Shown one piece after another: positions 47,143 to 55,758 of a stretch of DNA of 64,000 nucleotides; positions within the stretch are counted from its first letter, which is position 1; each line of letters opens with the position of its first letter. The notes beneath the pieces are model-generated. The model was not told where the DNA came from. It saw only the letters and a list, made by a program, of their open reading frames with translations, and did no database searches. This DNA comes from Mycobacterium sp. ITM-2016-00318. Lineage in GTDB: Bacteria > Actinomycetota > Actinomycetes > Mycobacteriales > Mycobacteriaceae. Location of the stretch: positions 5,084,001-5,148,000 of the forward strand of contig NZ_CP134400.1 in assembly GCF_002968285.2 (NCBI RefSeq), read 5' to 3'. Position numbers and translations under genes: made by a program.

Positions 47143-47967
47143 ATGGGCGATACCTACGAATCCCTCACCGTCGAGATTTCCGACCACGTCGCACAGGTAA
47201 CGCTGACGGGGCCGGGCAAGGGCAACGCCATGGGGCCTGCGTTCTGGGCCGAGATGCCCGAGGTGTTCGCGAAGCTCGACGCCGACCGCGACGTGCGCGC
47301 GATCGTGTTGACCGGATCGGGAAAGAACTTCAGCTATGGGCTGGACCTCCTGGCGATGGGCGGCTCGTTGTCCGACGTGCTCTCCGACGGCGCCACCGCG
47401 CGCCCGCGCGCCGACTTCCACGCCACGATCCTTCGTATGCAGGGCGCCATCAACGCCGTCGCCGACTGCCGTACCCCGACGATCGCGTCAGTGCACGGTT
47501 GGTGCATCGGCGGCGGCGTCGATCTCATCTCGGCCGTCGACATCCGCTACGCCAGCGCCGACGCGAAGTTCTCGGTCCGCGAGGTGAAGATCGCGATCGT
47601 CGCCGACGTGGGCAGCCTGGCCCGGCTCCCGCTCATCCTCAACGACGGCCACCTGCGCGAGCTTGCGCTGACAGGTAAGGACATCGACGCCGCACGGGCC
47701 GAGAAGATCGGGCTGGTCAACGACGTCCTTCCCGACGCAGAAGCCTCGTTGGCAGCGGCACATCAGACCGCGGCCGAGATCGCCGCGAATCCACCGCTTG
47801 TGGTCAGCGGTGTCAAGGACGTTCTCGATCAGCAGCGCATCGCACGGGTGTCGGAGAGCCTGCGGTATGTGGCCGCGTGGAACGCGGCGTTCCTGCCGTC
47901 GAAGGACCTCGCCGAGGGCATGAAGGCGACGTTCGAGAAGAGGGCGCCGAACTTCACCGGCGAATAG
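47143..47967 (+). CDS. Enoyl-CoA hydratase/isomerase family protein (EchA21 type)
   Basis: A 274-aa crotonase-fold enzyme. HVAQVTLTGPGKGNAMG, AIVLTGSGKNFSYGLDL, the oxyanion segment VHGWCIGGGVDLISAVDIRY and VREVKIAIVADVGSLARLP are typical; the last segment, with Asp in IVADVG, is that of dienoyl-CoA isomerases rather than plain hydratases, so Δ3,5-Δ2,4-dienoyl-CoA isomerisation is possible. Position equals Rv3774. ATG 47143; the upstream open frame is antisense noise. It overlaps the convergent reductase gene by 14 bp. Confidence 0.88.
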   Translation: MGDTYESLTVEISDHVAQVTLTGPGKGNAMGPAFWAEMPEVFAKLDADRDVRAIVLTGSGKNFSYGLDLLAMGGSLSDVLSDGATARPRADFHATILRMQGAINAVADCRTPTIASVHGWCIGGGVDLISAVDIRYASADAKFSVREVKIAIVADVGSLARLPLILNDGHLRELALTGKDIDAARAEKIGLVNDVLPDAEASLAAAHQTAAEIAANPPLVVSGVKDVLDQQRIARVSESLRYVAAWNAAFLPSKDLAEGMKATFEKRAPNFTGE

Positions 47968-48862
47968 GCGTCCAGCCCAACTCGGCCTTCGCCTTCGCGT
48001 TCGACAGCGGCAGCCAGGTGTCGCCGAACGCGAGCACTCCATAGGGAGCGACGGCCTTGACCACTGCGCGCGGGATGCGCACCTGCCGCGGCCGGCCCAG
48101 CTTCGCCGCCAACTCCCTGCAGTAATCGTTGAACGACTGCGGCCGGTCGTCGACGATGTTGTAGATCTGACCGTCGCTGCCGTGATCGAGCGCATTCGCG
48201 GTCGCCGAGACGACGTCGTCGATGTGCACCCAGGACACGATTCCGCTGCCGCCCATGTCCAAGGAAACGCGCCACTTCGCCATTCGCGCGAACATCTCGT
48301 CGTGCGGTACACCGGGGCCGTAGAAAACGCCGTAGCGCAATACGATTCCCTCAGTGTCGCTGCGCTGCCCTGAGGTCAGAACCGTGCGCTCCATGTCGCG
48401 CAGCGCGGTCAGCATCGCATCGCCGCCCGGCGGCGGCGGCCCCGGGTACGGGTCGCTCTCGTCCATCAGTGCCGGCCCGGTCGACGGGTATCCGTAGGCG
48501 AAGATGACCGATTCGGCGACGACGCGGCGCACGCCTGACCTCTGCGCAGCGGCGACGAGATTCGGTGCGCCCTGAGCCCACAGCCGGCTCGCGGGCTCGA
48601 AATCTTTGACCCGCATCGGTCCCCGTTTCGGCAGGGTGGTCAGCAGCGACACCACCACCTGAGGGCCGACGTCGGCGACCACCTTCTCGATGCCGTCGGA
48701 ATCGAAGACGTCGGCAACCATTCCCTTGGCGCCGGTGGCCTCGATCTGCGACGTCTTCGCCGGCGACCGCGTCAGGCCGACCACGTCGTGTCCGCGGGCG
48801 GAGAGCTCACGCAGCAGCGGAAGACCCGGGACGCTGGTGGCGCCTGCCACCAACACGCGCAT
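47954..48862 (-). CDS. NAD-dependent epimerase/dehydratase (extended or atypical SDR)
   Basis: A 302-aa protein from ATG 48862, which overlaps the preceding stop by one base. MRVLVAGATSVPGLPLLREL is the nucleotide-binding motif (GATSVPG variant), VVVSLLTTLPKRG marks beta-4, then VVAESVIFAYGYPS and GIVLRYGVFYGPG. The YxxxK is not evident, as in several NmrA/atypical SDRs; the YGYPST segment may supply the Tyr. Coupled to a small membrane protein gene upstream. Substrate unknown. Confidence 0.78.
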   Translation of the reverse strand: MRVLVAGATSVPGLPLLRELSARGHDVVGLTRSPAKTSQIEATGAKGMVADVFDSDGIEKVVADVGPQVVVSLLTTLPKRGPMRVKDFEPASRLWAQGAPNLVAAAQRSGVRRVVAESVIFAYGYPSTGPALMDESDPYPGPPPPGGDAMLTALRDMERTVLTSGQRSDTEGIVLRYGVFYGPGVPHDEMFARMAKWRVSLDMGGSGIVSWVHIDDVVSATANALDHGSDGQIYNIVDDRPQSFNDYCRELAAKLGRPRQVRIPRAVVKAVAPYGVLAFGDTWLPLSNAKAKAELGWTPIRR

Positions 48863-49275
48863 CAGTGCCCACCCTTCTCGGCGGTCACGGCCGCACGAAG
48901 GGCCATCGCCAGTATCACCGTTGTCGCGACAAGGCCGCCCGCCTCGAGCCAGCCGATGAAATCGCCTGCGCCGTGGTGGGGATCGACGATGTGGCTGATC
49001 GCATGCAGCGCCCAGTGCAGCGTGGCGAAAGCCAGCGCCGGTACCCGCCACGACACCCGCCGCACGGCAGCCAGTAGCAGCAGACCCTGCGGAATCTCGA
49101 ACGTCGCGTTGTCGAAGATGTAGTGGTCGTTGCGGACCCCGAACGTCCCGAGGGTGTCGAAGAACGCGCCGGGGAAGAACATCATGAAGAGTCCGATACC
49201 AAGGGCGTACACCCCGAAGACGACCAGGCTCAGTTCGACAAGCCCGGGTCTTGTGCGCGTCGGTGTCGTTGACAT
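48862..49275 (-). CDS. Four-helix membrane protein
   Basis: A 137-aa protein with four hydrophobic segments (residues ~14-33, ~58-72, ~78-96, ~108-127). The loop between the first two carries FFPGAFFDTLGTFGVRNDHY, and HWALHAISHIVDP lies in the third; both resemble DoxX/DUF4383-like small actinobacterial membrane proteins. It is the first gene of the pair with the reductase and is divergent from the MocR regulator, the usual position of a MocR target. Confidence 0.65.
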   Translation of the reverse strand: MSTTPTRTRPGLVELSLVVFGVYALGIGLFMMFFPGAFFDTLGTFGVRNDHYIFDNATFEIPQGLLLLAAVRRVSWRVPALAFATLHWALHAISHIVDPHHGAGDFIGWLEAGGLVATTVILAMALRAAVTAEKGGH

Positions 49276-49321
49276 ACGTTCACGTTAGTTCGTCAATGGC
49301 CTCAAGAGAGGCACCACTTTC

Positions 49322-50707
49322 ATGGCAGTTTCGGGTACCAGTTCCGGTCCAGAAGTCCTGATCGAACTGGACCGCGCGGCGGCCGAACCGCTGCACCGCC
49401 AGTTGGCCGACGGGCTGCGTACCGCCATCCGCACCGGGCGCCTGGCCCCGCACACCCGGATGCCCTCGACGCGGGTGCTCGCGGCAGACCTCGGCGTATC
49501 GCGGCGCCTCGTGGTCGACGCGTACAGCCAACTGATCGCCGAGGGCTTCCTGCTCAGCAGGCATGGCTCGGGTACCAGGGTCGCGACGGTCGAAGCCGCG
49601 AGCGCACCGCAGCACATCGAGTCCGCGCGCCGCTACGACGTCGACTTCCTTCCCGGCTCGCCCGATCTCAGCAGCTTCCCCCGAGCCGCCTGGCTGCGCG
49701 CGCTGCGGACCGGCTTGGCCGAGATCGGCTCGGAGTCGCTCGGCTACGTCGAACCGCAAGGCCTGCCTGCGGCGCGCATCGCCATCGCCGACTATCTGCG
49801 CCGCACCCGCGGCGTGCAGGCAGACCCGCGCCACATCGTGCTCTGCTCGGGAGCGACCCAGGCCATCGCACTGCTCAGCCGCGCGCTGAAGGGCGACGAA
49901 CTGCCGCTGGCGATGGAGGACCCCGGCTTCTGGTTGCACCGAATGGTGCTGCGACACAACGGCGTCGATCCACTGGCCGTTCCGGTCGACGAGGATGGGC
50001 TTGACGTCGGTGCGCTGGCCGAGAGCGGCGCAAGGACCGTCCTTTCGACGCCCGCGCACCAGTCACCGACCGGTGTCGTGCTCACAGCGACCAGACGGAC
50101 TGCGCTGGTGGAGTGGGCCCGCGCGGGCAATCTGGTCATCGAGGACGACTACGACGCCGAATACCGCTACGACCGGGCGCCCGTGGGAGCCCTGCAGGGC
50201 CTCGCGCCGGACCTAGTCATCTACCTCGGCTCGACAAGCAAGACGCTGGCACCGGGGCTGCGCATCGGATGGATGGTGCTGCCGCCTGCACTGGTCGGTG
50301 CCATCAGGCTGTCGAAGGGACTCGCCGACACCGGTAGCTCGGTGATGGATCAGATCGCGTTCACCCGACTGTTGACCTCCGGCGGCTATGACCGTCATCT
50401 GCGCCAGATGCGCCGCCGGTATCTCAGCCGACGCAACGCGCTGCTGGCCGCGCTGGGCCGCGATCTGCCGCAGGCGAAGGTCCTCGGCGCCGCCGCAGGG
50501 GTGCACCTGACGGCCCGCTTCCCCGACGGCTATCCGATTGCCGACCTGGTCCGACGCGCGGCAGCGATGCGGGTGAATGTCGAGCCGCTCGCCCCCTGCT
50601 ATGCCGATCCGGCCACGGCACCGCCGGGGCTGCTGCTGGGCTACGCCAACCTCACCGAGTCTCAGATCACCGCGGGGGTCGCAGCGCTGGCGCGGGCGGC
50701 CCCGTGA
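49322..50707 (+). CDS. MocR/PdxR-type GntR regulator with aminotransferase domain
   Basis: A 461-aa fusion. Residues 10-80 form a GntR winged HTH (PLHRQLADGLRTAIRTGRLA, then STRVLAADLGVSRRLVVDAY); the rest is a class I aminotransferase fold with TGVVLTATRRTALVEWA, VIEDDYDAEYRYDRAPVGAL and the PLP lysine in STSKTLAPGLRIGW. MocR proteins sense PLP or an amino-acid adduct and control a neighbouring gene. Only 46 bp separate it from the divergent membrane-protein gene, so that pair is the likely regulon. Confidence 0.88.
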   Translation: MAVSGTSSGPEVLIELDRAAAEPLHRQLADGLRTAIRTGRLAPHTRMPSTRVLAADLGVSRRLVVDAYSQLIAEGFLLSRHGSGTRVATVEAASAPQHIESARRYDVDFLPGSPDLSSFPRAAWLRALRTGLAEIGSESLGYVEPQGLPAARIAIADYLRRTRGVQADPRHIVLCSGATQAIALLSRALKGDELPLAMEDPGFWLHRMVLRHNGVDPLAVPVDEDGLDVGALAESGARTVLSTPAHQSPTGVVLTATRRTALVEWARAGNLVIEDDYDAEYRYDRAPVGALQGLAPDLVIYLGSTSKTLAPGLRIGWMVLPPALVGAIRLSKGLADTGSSVMDQIAFTRLLTSGGYDRHLRQMRRRYLSRRNALLAALGRDLPQAKVLGAAAGVHLTARFPDGYPIADLVRRAAAMRVNVEPLAPCYADPATAPPGLLLGYANLTESQITAGVAALARAAP

Positions 50708-50726
50708 GGTTCGCGATACTGTTGGG

Positions 50727-51164
50727 ATGGCAACGGTCGACGTGGAGGTCCACACGACAATCGAGCGGCCACGTGCGGAAGTCGCCGAGTACTGCTGCGA
50801 CCCGGACAACGTCACGGCGTGGTACGCCAATATCAAAGCGGTGCAACGAGAGACGACCGGCCCGGTGACGATCGGCTCTCGCTTCCGGTTCACCAGTGGC
50901 TTCCTCGGTCGGACGTTGGAGTACACCTACAAGGTGGTCGAACTGGTGCCAGACGAACGGTTCGTGATGCGCTCCAGCAGCGGCCCGTTTCCGATGGAGA
51001 CCACCTACGCGTGGGAGGACGCCGAGGGCGGCGGCACCTGGATGACGCTGCGCAACCGCGGGGAGCCGACGGCGTTCGCGGGGCTGGCCGCGCCGATCCT
51101 CGCCACCGCGATCAGACGGGCGACCAGCAAGGATCTGGAGCGCCTGAAGGCCATTTTGGAATAG
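50727..51164 (+). CDS. SRPBCC (START-like) family protein
   Basis: A 145-aa Bet v 1-like fold protein: VDVEVHTTIERPRAEVAEYC, then DPDNVTAWYANIKAV, TIGSRFRFTSGFLGRTLEYT, ERFVMRSSSGPFPMET and a long C-terminal helix (AIRRATSKDLERLKAILE). These proteins bind hydrophobic ligands or act as polyketide-type cyclases; no specific ligand can be named. It follows the MocR gene by 19 bp and could be co-transcribed. Confidence 0.8.
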   Translation: MATVDVEVHTTIERPRAEVAEYCCDPDNVTAWYANIKAVQRETTGPVTIGSRFRFTSGFLGRTLEYTYKVVELVPDERFVMRSSSGPFPMETTYAWEDAEGGGTWMTLRNRGEPTAFAGLAAPILATAIRRATSKDLERLKAILE

Positions 51165-51304
51165 CGCTGAACAGCGGTTTTCAGATTTCGCTGCAGAGTA
51201 GCGCGCCATCAACTTGTCTCAGAACGCCAGCTTGTTACGCTCCCCGAGGACCCTGGGCAGAGTGCAACGGCTCACCCAGGACGTAAATAAGCAGTAGGAG
51301 CACC

Positions 51305-53152
51305 ATGACCGAGCGCGGGGCGCTCACCGAGCACGCCGCCCCCGAGCGGCTAGTCGTCGCTCGCGGGCTGTTCAGTGGACCCAGCGTGCAGGTGTCCGAC
51401 GAGATGTACGCCCGCATCCTGAGCGGCAAGGCGCACCGGGAGCGAAACGCCCTGCACCTCGAGCACGGCGCCACCGTCGACACCAACACCTACTTCGGCC
51501 GACTTCCCGCCAGCTACTTCCAGCGCTGGACCATCGCCAACGAGGTGCAACTCAAGCTCGTCTTTGACGCCTCCGGTCCCGCGACCCTGCTGCTGCGCGC
51601 CTCGGATGCCGGCGGCACCGAGCGAACGGTCACCAGCAAGGAGGTCGACGGGACCGGGACCGCGGTGCTGTCGACCGGGCTCAACGAGTTCGTCGACGGC
51701 GGCGCCCTGTGGATGGAGTGCCGGGCAGTCGGCGGCCCGCTGAGAATCACCGACCTGGAGTGGACGGTGCCGTGGCCCGACACCATCCGGCCCGCCGCCA
51801 TCGCCATCTGCACCTTCAACCGGGCCGACGACTGCGCGACCAATTTGGCGACCATCGCGGGCGACAAGAGTCTGTTGGCGGGTATCGACGCGGTCTATGT
51901 CGCCGATCAAGGCACCGACGCCGTCGAGACCCGTCAGCTCTACCAGGACGTCGCCGCGCAGCTGGGCGACAAGCTGGTGTATCTGCGGCAGCCGAACCTC
52001 GGCGGCGCGGGCGGATTCGCGCGCGGCCTCTATGAGATCTCGAGCATCGCCGACCACGCCAACGTCATCCTGATGGATGACGACATCCTGCTGGAACCCG
52101 AAACGGTGCTGCGGCTCAACGCTTTCGCCAATCTGACGCCGAAGCCGACGATCGTCGGCGCGCAGATGCTGTATCTGAAGAACACCAGGCAGCTTCACGT
52201 CGGCTCAGAGCAGACCGAGATGCACCGGCTGCGCGCCGGCCGGTGGGCGCCCAACGCACTGCACAACTCGAACATGCTCAAGCACCGGCAGGACCAGCGT
52301 GTCGACGCCGAGTACAACGCCTGGTGGTCGTGCCTGATCCCCTCGGAGGTGATCGCCGCGATCGGTTTGCCGATCCCGATGTTCTTCCAGTGGGACGACA
52401 TCGAGTACGGTCTGCGCGCTGCCGAGGCCGGCTTCCCGACCACGACGCTGCCCAACGCCGGCGTTTGGCACGCCGACTTCCACTGGAAGGACCGCGACGA
52501 GTTCATCCGCTACTTCAGCGTGCGCAACTCGCTCATCACACACGCGATGCACGGCCAGATCGACGGGAAGGTCACCAGCAGGTGGTTGGCACGTGAGATC
52601 ACCGAGTGCCTGACGGCGATGCAATACGGCTTGGCCTACACCATGGTTCGCGGTATCGAGGACTTCCTGAAGGGCCCGGAGGTCCTGCACGACGGCGGAC
52701 CATCCGCTCTCGCGGCGATACGCGCCGATCGGTCGGAGTTCGCCGAGACCGTGGTGCATCCGGCCGTGAAGATCGGTGAACTCACCGGTGCCGTTCCGCG
52801 GATCGTTCCGCTCGGTCACCGCCCCCGCAAGGACCGGATCAACCTCGTGTTGGCCAAACGCCTTGTCTACCAGTGGCTTGGCCGCGCCATTCCCGGACCC
52901 GTCGCCATCACCGCGGCGCACAACGAGTGGTGGCACGTGTCGCTCTTCGACTCCGCCGTGGTGACCGACGCGTCGCAGGCCGGGGTGCGGATCCGCCGCC
53001 GCGACAAGCAGAAACTGAAGTCGGTCTCGCGGCGCGCCCGCAGGGCGCTTCGACGGCTGCAGAAGGAGGCGCCGTCGGTGCAGGCAGCCTACCGGGAGGC
53101 GCTGCCCGAGCTGACCAGCCGGGACAACTGGGCACGACTGTTCAGCAGCTGA
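51305..53152 (+). CDS. GlfT2-like galactofuranosyltransferase paralogue
   Basis: A 615-aa GT-A glycosyltransferase with the four-part GlfT2 layout: an N-terminal beta-sandwich (NTYFGRLPASYFQRWTIANE), the catalytic core with QPNLGGAGGFARGLYE and VILMDDDILLEP (DDD metal motif near residue 258), MFFQWDDIEYGLRAAEAGFP (WDD, catalytic Asp near 364), WHADFHW (His ligand), and a helical C-terminal region. GlfT2 extends the galactan with alternating 5- and 6-linked galactofuranose. The canonical glfT2 lies beside glf elsewhere in mycobacteria, as I know it, so this is an extra copy, here next to a methyltransferase. Acceptor unknown. Confidence 0.82.
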   Translation: MTERGALTEHAAPERLVVARGLFSGPSVQVSDEMYARILSGKAHRERNALHLEHGATVDTNTYFGRLPASYFQRWTIANEVQLKLVFDASGPATLLLRASDAGGTERTVTSKEVDGTGTAVLSTGLNEFVDGGALWMECRAVGGPLRITDLEWTVPWPDTIRPAAIAICTFNRADDCATNLATIAGDKSLLAGIDAVYVADQGTDAVETRQLYQDVAAQLGDKLVYLRQPNLGGAGGFARGLYEISSIADHANVILMDDDILLEPETVLRLNAFANLTPKPTIVGAQMLYLKNTRQLHVGSEQTEMHRLRAGRWAPNALHNSNMLKHRQDQRVDAEYNAWWSCLIPSEVIAAIGLPIPMFFQWDDIEYGLRAAEAGFPTTTLPNAGVWHADFHWKDRDEFIRYFSVRNSLITHAMHGQIDGKVTSRWLAREITECLTAMQYGLAYTMVRGIEDFLKGPEVLHDGGPSALAAIRADRSEFAETVVHPAVKIGELTGAVPRIVPLGHRPRKDRINLVLAKRLVYQWLGRAIPGPVAITAAHNEWWHVSLFDSAVVTDASQAGVRIRRRDKQKLKSVSRRARRALRRLQKEAPSVQAAYREALPELTSRDNWARLFSS

Positions 53153-53998
53153 TCAGTGCAGCCGGACTGCCACCTGCTCGTTGTTGCCGGTGTAGCCGAG
53201 ATATTCGAAGGTGCGACCGGTTCGCGCGGTGAACTCGGTCCACGCCCGGTACTCGTGCATCCGCCAGCCGGGATAGTTGAAGAACTCGTCGAAGAGCAGA
53301 ATCGCATCCGCCGCGAGACGATCGCCGAGGAGATCGAACACGGTCTTCGTCGACGAGTAGAGGTCGCAGTCGACATGTAGGAACGCGATCTGTTCCTCGT
53401 TGCGGGCGAGATATCCGGGCAGCTCGTCGGTGAACAACCCGACGATGATCTCGGCTCCTTCGACGGTGGGAATCTCCTCCTGCGCGAACTCGCCGACGGG
53501 AAACCCGGAACGCCACGCCTCGGGTAGCCCGGCGAAGCTGTCGAACCCGGCCACCGTACGGTCAGCGGCCACCGTGTCGGCGATGATTGTCAACGTGCTG
53601 CCCGTCGCTACCCCGAACTCCAGCGCGAGACCCGGCCCCTTGATCTGACTGAGCGCGAATCGCAGCGTGTCGTGCGGATGCCAGAACACCGACGCGTTCG
53701 GCATGTGCTCGAGAACGAACTCCGCGCTGCCACTGGCGGCGGCGATGTCCTGCGCGTTCAAGATGTCGCGACGCGAGATCTGCTCGAGGTCATGCAGCCT
53801 GCGGTGCAGGCGTTCATCCGACTCCGTGAGCCGGCCCGCCAGCCGGTCGAGCGCCGCGAGCTGTTCGTTGTGCAGATCCGTCAGGTGCCGTTGGTGCTCG
53901 TCGAGGGATTGTTGCCGCCGCGTGAGCTCGGCGTCGACGACCTCGGCCATCGCGCGCTGCAGCTTCTGCCGCGCGGAGATTTTGAGCCGGTCGAACAT
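53153..53998 (-). CDS. Class I SAM-dependent methyltransferase, TylF/MycF-like
   Basis: A 281-aa protein from ATG 53998. An N-terminal coiled coil of about 80 residues (RRQQSLDEHQRHLTDLHNEQ) precedes the methyltransferase domain: GLALEFGVATGSTLTIIADT (SAM motif I), VAGFDSFAGLPEAWRSGFP, IAFLHVDCDLYSSTKTVFD and AILLFDEFFNYPGW, the metal-dependent TylF/MycF pattern (DxD..DE) of sugar O-methyltransferases. Converging with the GlfT2-like gene (adjacent stops), it could methylate the same galactofuranose glycan. Confidence 0.8.
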   Translation of the reverse strand: MFDRLKISARQKLQRAMAEVVDAELTRRQQSLDEHQRHLTDLHNEQLAALDRLAGRLTESDERLHRRLHDLEQISRRDILNAQDIAAASGSAEFVLEHMPNASVFWHPHDTLRFALSQIKGPGLALEFGVATGSTLTIIADTVAADRTVAGFDSFAGLPEAWRSGFPVGEFAQEEIPTVEGAEIIVGLFTDELPGYLARNEEQIAFLHVDCDLYSSTKTVFDLLGDRLAADAILLFDEFFNYPGWRMHEYRAWTEFTARTGRTFEYLGYTGNNEQVAVRLH

Positions 53999-54044
53999 GC
54001 ACAACACCGTAGTCGACCGGAACAAGACCGATCGCCCGGCGCAG

Positions 54045-54131
54045 CGGTGGCGGAGGGATTTGAACCCCCGGACGGTGTTAGCCGTCTCTCGCTTTCAAGG
54101 CGAGTGCATTAGGCCGCTCTGCCACGCCACC
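54045..54131 (-). tRNA. tRNA-Ser(TGA)
   Basis: Minus strand: GGTGGCGTGGCAGAGCGG at the 5' end, CGCCACC and discriminator G at the 3' end, anticodon loop CTTGAAA (TGA), long variable arm and T loop GGTTCAAATCC. CCA is not encoded. Confidence 0.95.
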
Positions 54132-54183
54132 GCCGATAAGAGTACGTGCCGCCGCGGACCGCTCGCGCGGAGCGCCTAAGCGC

Positions 54184-54717
54184 TCAGACCCGCCCGACCT
54201 TGGCCGCTGACGGGGTTCCCTTGAGCCCGACGCTGATTCGTCTGCAGTTCTCACCCATCGCGGCGATCTGCGGCCGCGACAGCCTGCCCAGGAAATTGTC
54301 GCGCACACCCTGTCCGTAGGTGACCATCGCCTGCCGCACCAGAAGGCGGCCCTCATCGGTGATGCTGGCCAGCACGCCGCGCCCGTCGTCGGGGCTGGCG
54401 CCACGGCGCACCAGGCCTGCCACCTCCAGCCGGCGGATCTGGCGGGTCACCCGACTCGGCAACGACATCAACCCTTCCGCCAGATCGCCCATGCGAGCCG
54501 ATCCGGTCGGCGACTTGTCCAGCATGTCGAGCAGGCGCACATCGTTGAGAGTCAGCCCATGCGCCTCGACCAGCGCCCTGTTCAGGGTCGCGTACATGCG
54601 CAGTGCCGAGTCGAGGAAGTTTTGCCATGACCTCTGCTCGGCGATGTCCAGGCCTGGCATATCACCAGCTGTACGCCCGGCAATCATCCCCTCCATCTTC
54701 GAGATGTTAAACGACAT
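54184..54717 (-). CDS. MarR family transcriptional regulator
   Basis: A 177-aa winged-helix regulator from ATG 54717 (an ATG eight codons later is possible). RMYATLNRALVEAHGLTLND, VRLLDMLDKSP, MGDLAEGLMSLPSRVTRQIR, RLEVAGLVRRGASPDDGRGV and LASITDEGRLLV give the complete fold with wing. It is divergent from the quinone oxidoreductase gene with 45 bp between, which contains a CCGGT/ACCGG palindrome; control of that reductase by a reactive ligand is the likely role. Confidence 0.85.
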   Translation of the reverse strand: MSFNISKMEGMIAGRTAGDMPGLDIAEQRSWQNFLDSALRMYATLNRALVEAHGLTLNDVRLLDMLDKSPTGSARMGDLAEGLMSLPSRVTRQIRRLEVAGLVRRGASPDDGRGVLASITDEGRLLVRQAMVTYGQGVRDNFLGRLSRPQIAAMGENCRRISVGLKGTPSAAKVGRV

Positions 54718-54732
54718 TCGCGTTGCTGAGGG

Positions 54733-54746
54733 CCGGTTTCCACCGG
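54733..54746. promoter_or_regulatory. Palindrome CCGGTttccACCGG between marR and the reductase gene
   Basis: Perfect 5-bp arms with a four-base centre, located 17 bp from both start codons. A MarR operator candidate. Confidence 0.4.
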
Positions 54747-54762
54747 TAGTAAAGTTTTTCGA

Positions 54763-55746
54763 ATGCGCGCGATAGTGGTCGAATCCGCCGACCGGCTGAC
54801 TTGGCAGGAAGTTCCCGATATCACGCCCGGCCCAGGTGAGGTTGTGGTGAAGGTCAGCGCCGCGGGCATCAACCGGGCGGATCTGCTGCAGGCAGCAGGC
54901 AACTATCCGCCCCCGCCGGGAGCAAGCGACATCCTCGGCCTCGAGGTCTCCGGCACCGTTGCCGAAGTCGGCGAAGACGTCGAGCGCTGGCCAATCGGGC
55001 AACCTGTATGCGCTTTGCTGGCCGGCGGTGGTTACGCCGAGTTCGTCGCCGTCCCGCAGGGCCAAGTCATGCCGGTGCCAGACACCGTCGAGTTGCCCCA
55101 CGCTGCAGGTTTGCCCGAGGTGGCCTGCACGGTGTGGTCCAACCTGGTGATGACAGCGGGGCTGTCCGAGGGCCAGACGGTGCTGCTGCACGGCGGCGCC
55201 AGCGGCATCGGCACGCACGGCATCCAGGTCGCGCGGGCGCTCGACTGCCGGGTGGCCGTGACCGCGGGGTCGTCGTCAAAACTCGAACTCTGCAAGGAAC
55301 TCGGCGCGGAGATCCTCATCAACTACCGGGACGAGGATTTCGTCGAGCGGGTGCGCGAGGCGACCGACGGCGCAGGCGCCGACGTGATCCTCGACATCAT
55401 GGGCGCCGCCTATCTGGATCGCAATGTCGACGCTCTGGCCAACGACGGTCGCGTCGTCATCATCGGTATGCAGGGCGGTGTCAAGGCCGAGCTGAACGTG
55501 GCCAAACTGCTCGGCAAGCGGGCAGGCGTCATCGCCACCGCGCTTCGGGGCAGGCCGGCGCATGGCCCGAGCAGCAAAAGCGAAGTCGTCGCCGCAGTGG
55601 TCGACAACGTGTGGCCGATGGCCGCCGACGGTCGCGTCCGCCCGGTCATCGGTGCGGAGTTCCCGATCGATCAGGCAGCGGCCGCGCATGAGTTGCTGAA
55701 CTCCGGCGACGTGTCCGGGAAGGTACTGCTGCGCATCCCGGACTGA
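54763..55746 (+). CDS. Zinc-type NADPH:quinone oxidoreductase (MDR family)
   Basis: A 327-aa medium-chain dehydrogenase/reductase of the quinone-reductase (non-zinc) branch: WQEVPDITPGPGEVVVKVSA, GINRADLLQAAGNYPPPPG, VLLHGGASGIGTHGIQVARA (cofactor loop) and GKVLLRIPD at the end. The PIG3/TP53I3-like NYPPPPG motif is characteristic. It reduces quinones or enones with NADPH in the cytosol. Position equals Rv3777; the divergent MarR gene probably regulates it. Confidence 0.88.
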   Translation: MRAIVVESADRLTWQEVPDITPGPGEVVVKVSAAGINRADLLQAAGNYPPPPGASDILGLEVSGTVAEVGEDVERWPIGQPVCALLAGGGYAEFVAVPQGQVMPVPDTVELPHAAGLPEVACTVWSNLVMTAGLSEGQTVLLHGGASGIGTHGIQVARALDCRVAVTAGSSSKLELCKELGAEILINYRDEDFVERVREATDGAGADVILDIMGAAYLDRNVDALANDGRVVIIGMQGGVKAELNVAKLLGKRAGVIATALRGRPAHGPSSKSEVVAAVVDNVWPMAADGRVRPVIGAEFPIDQAAAAHELLNSGDVSGKVLLRIPD

Positions 55747-55758
55747 GGGACGCGGCTC

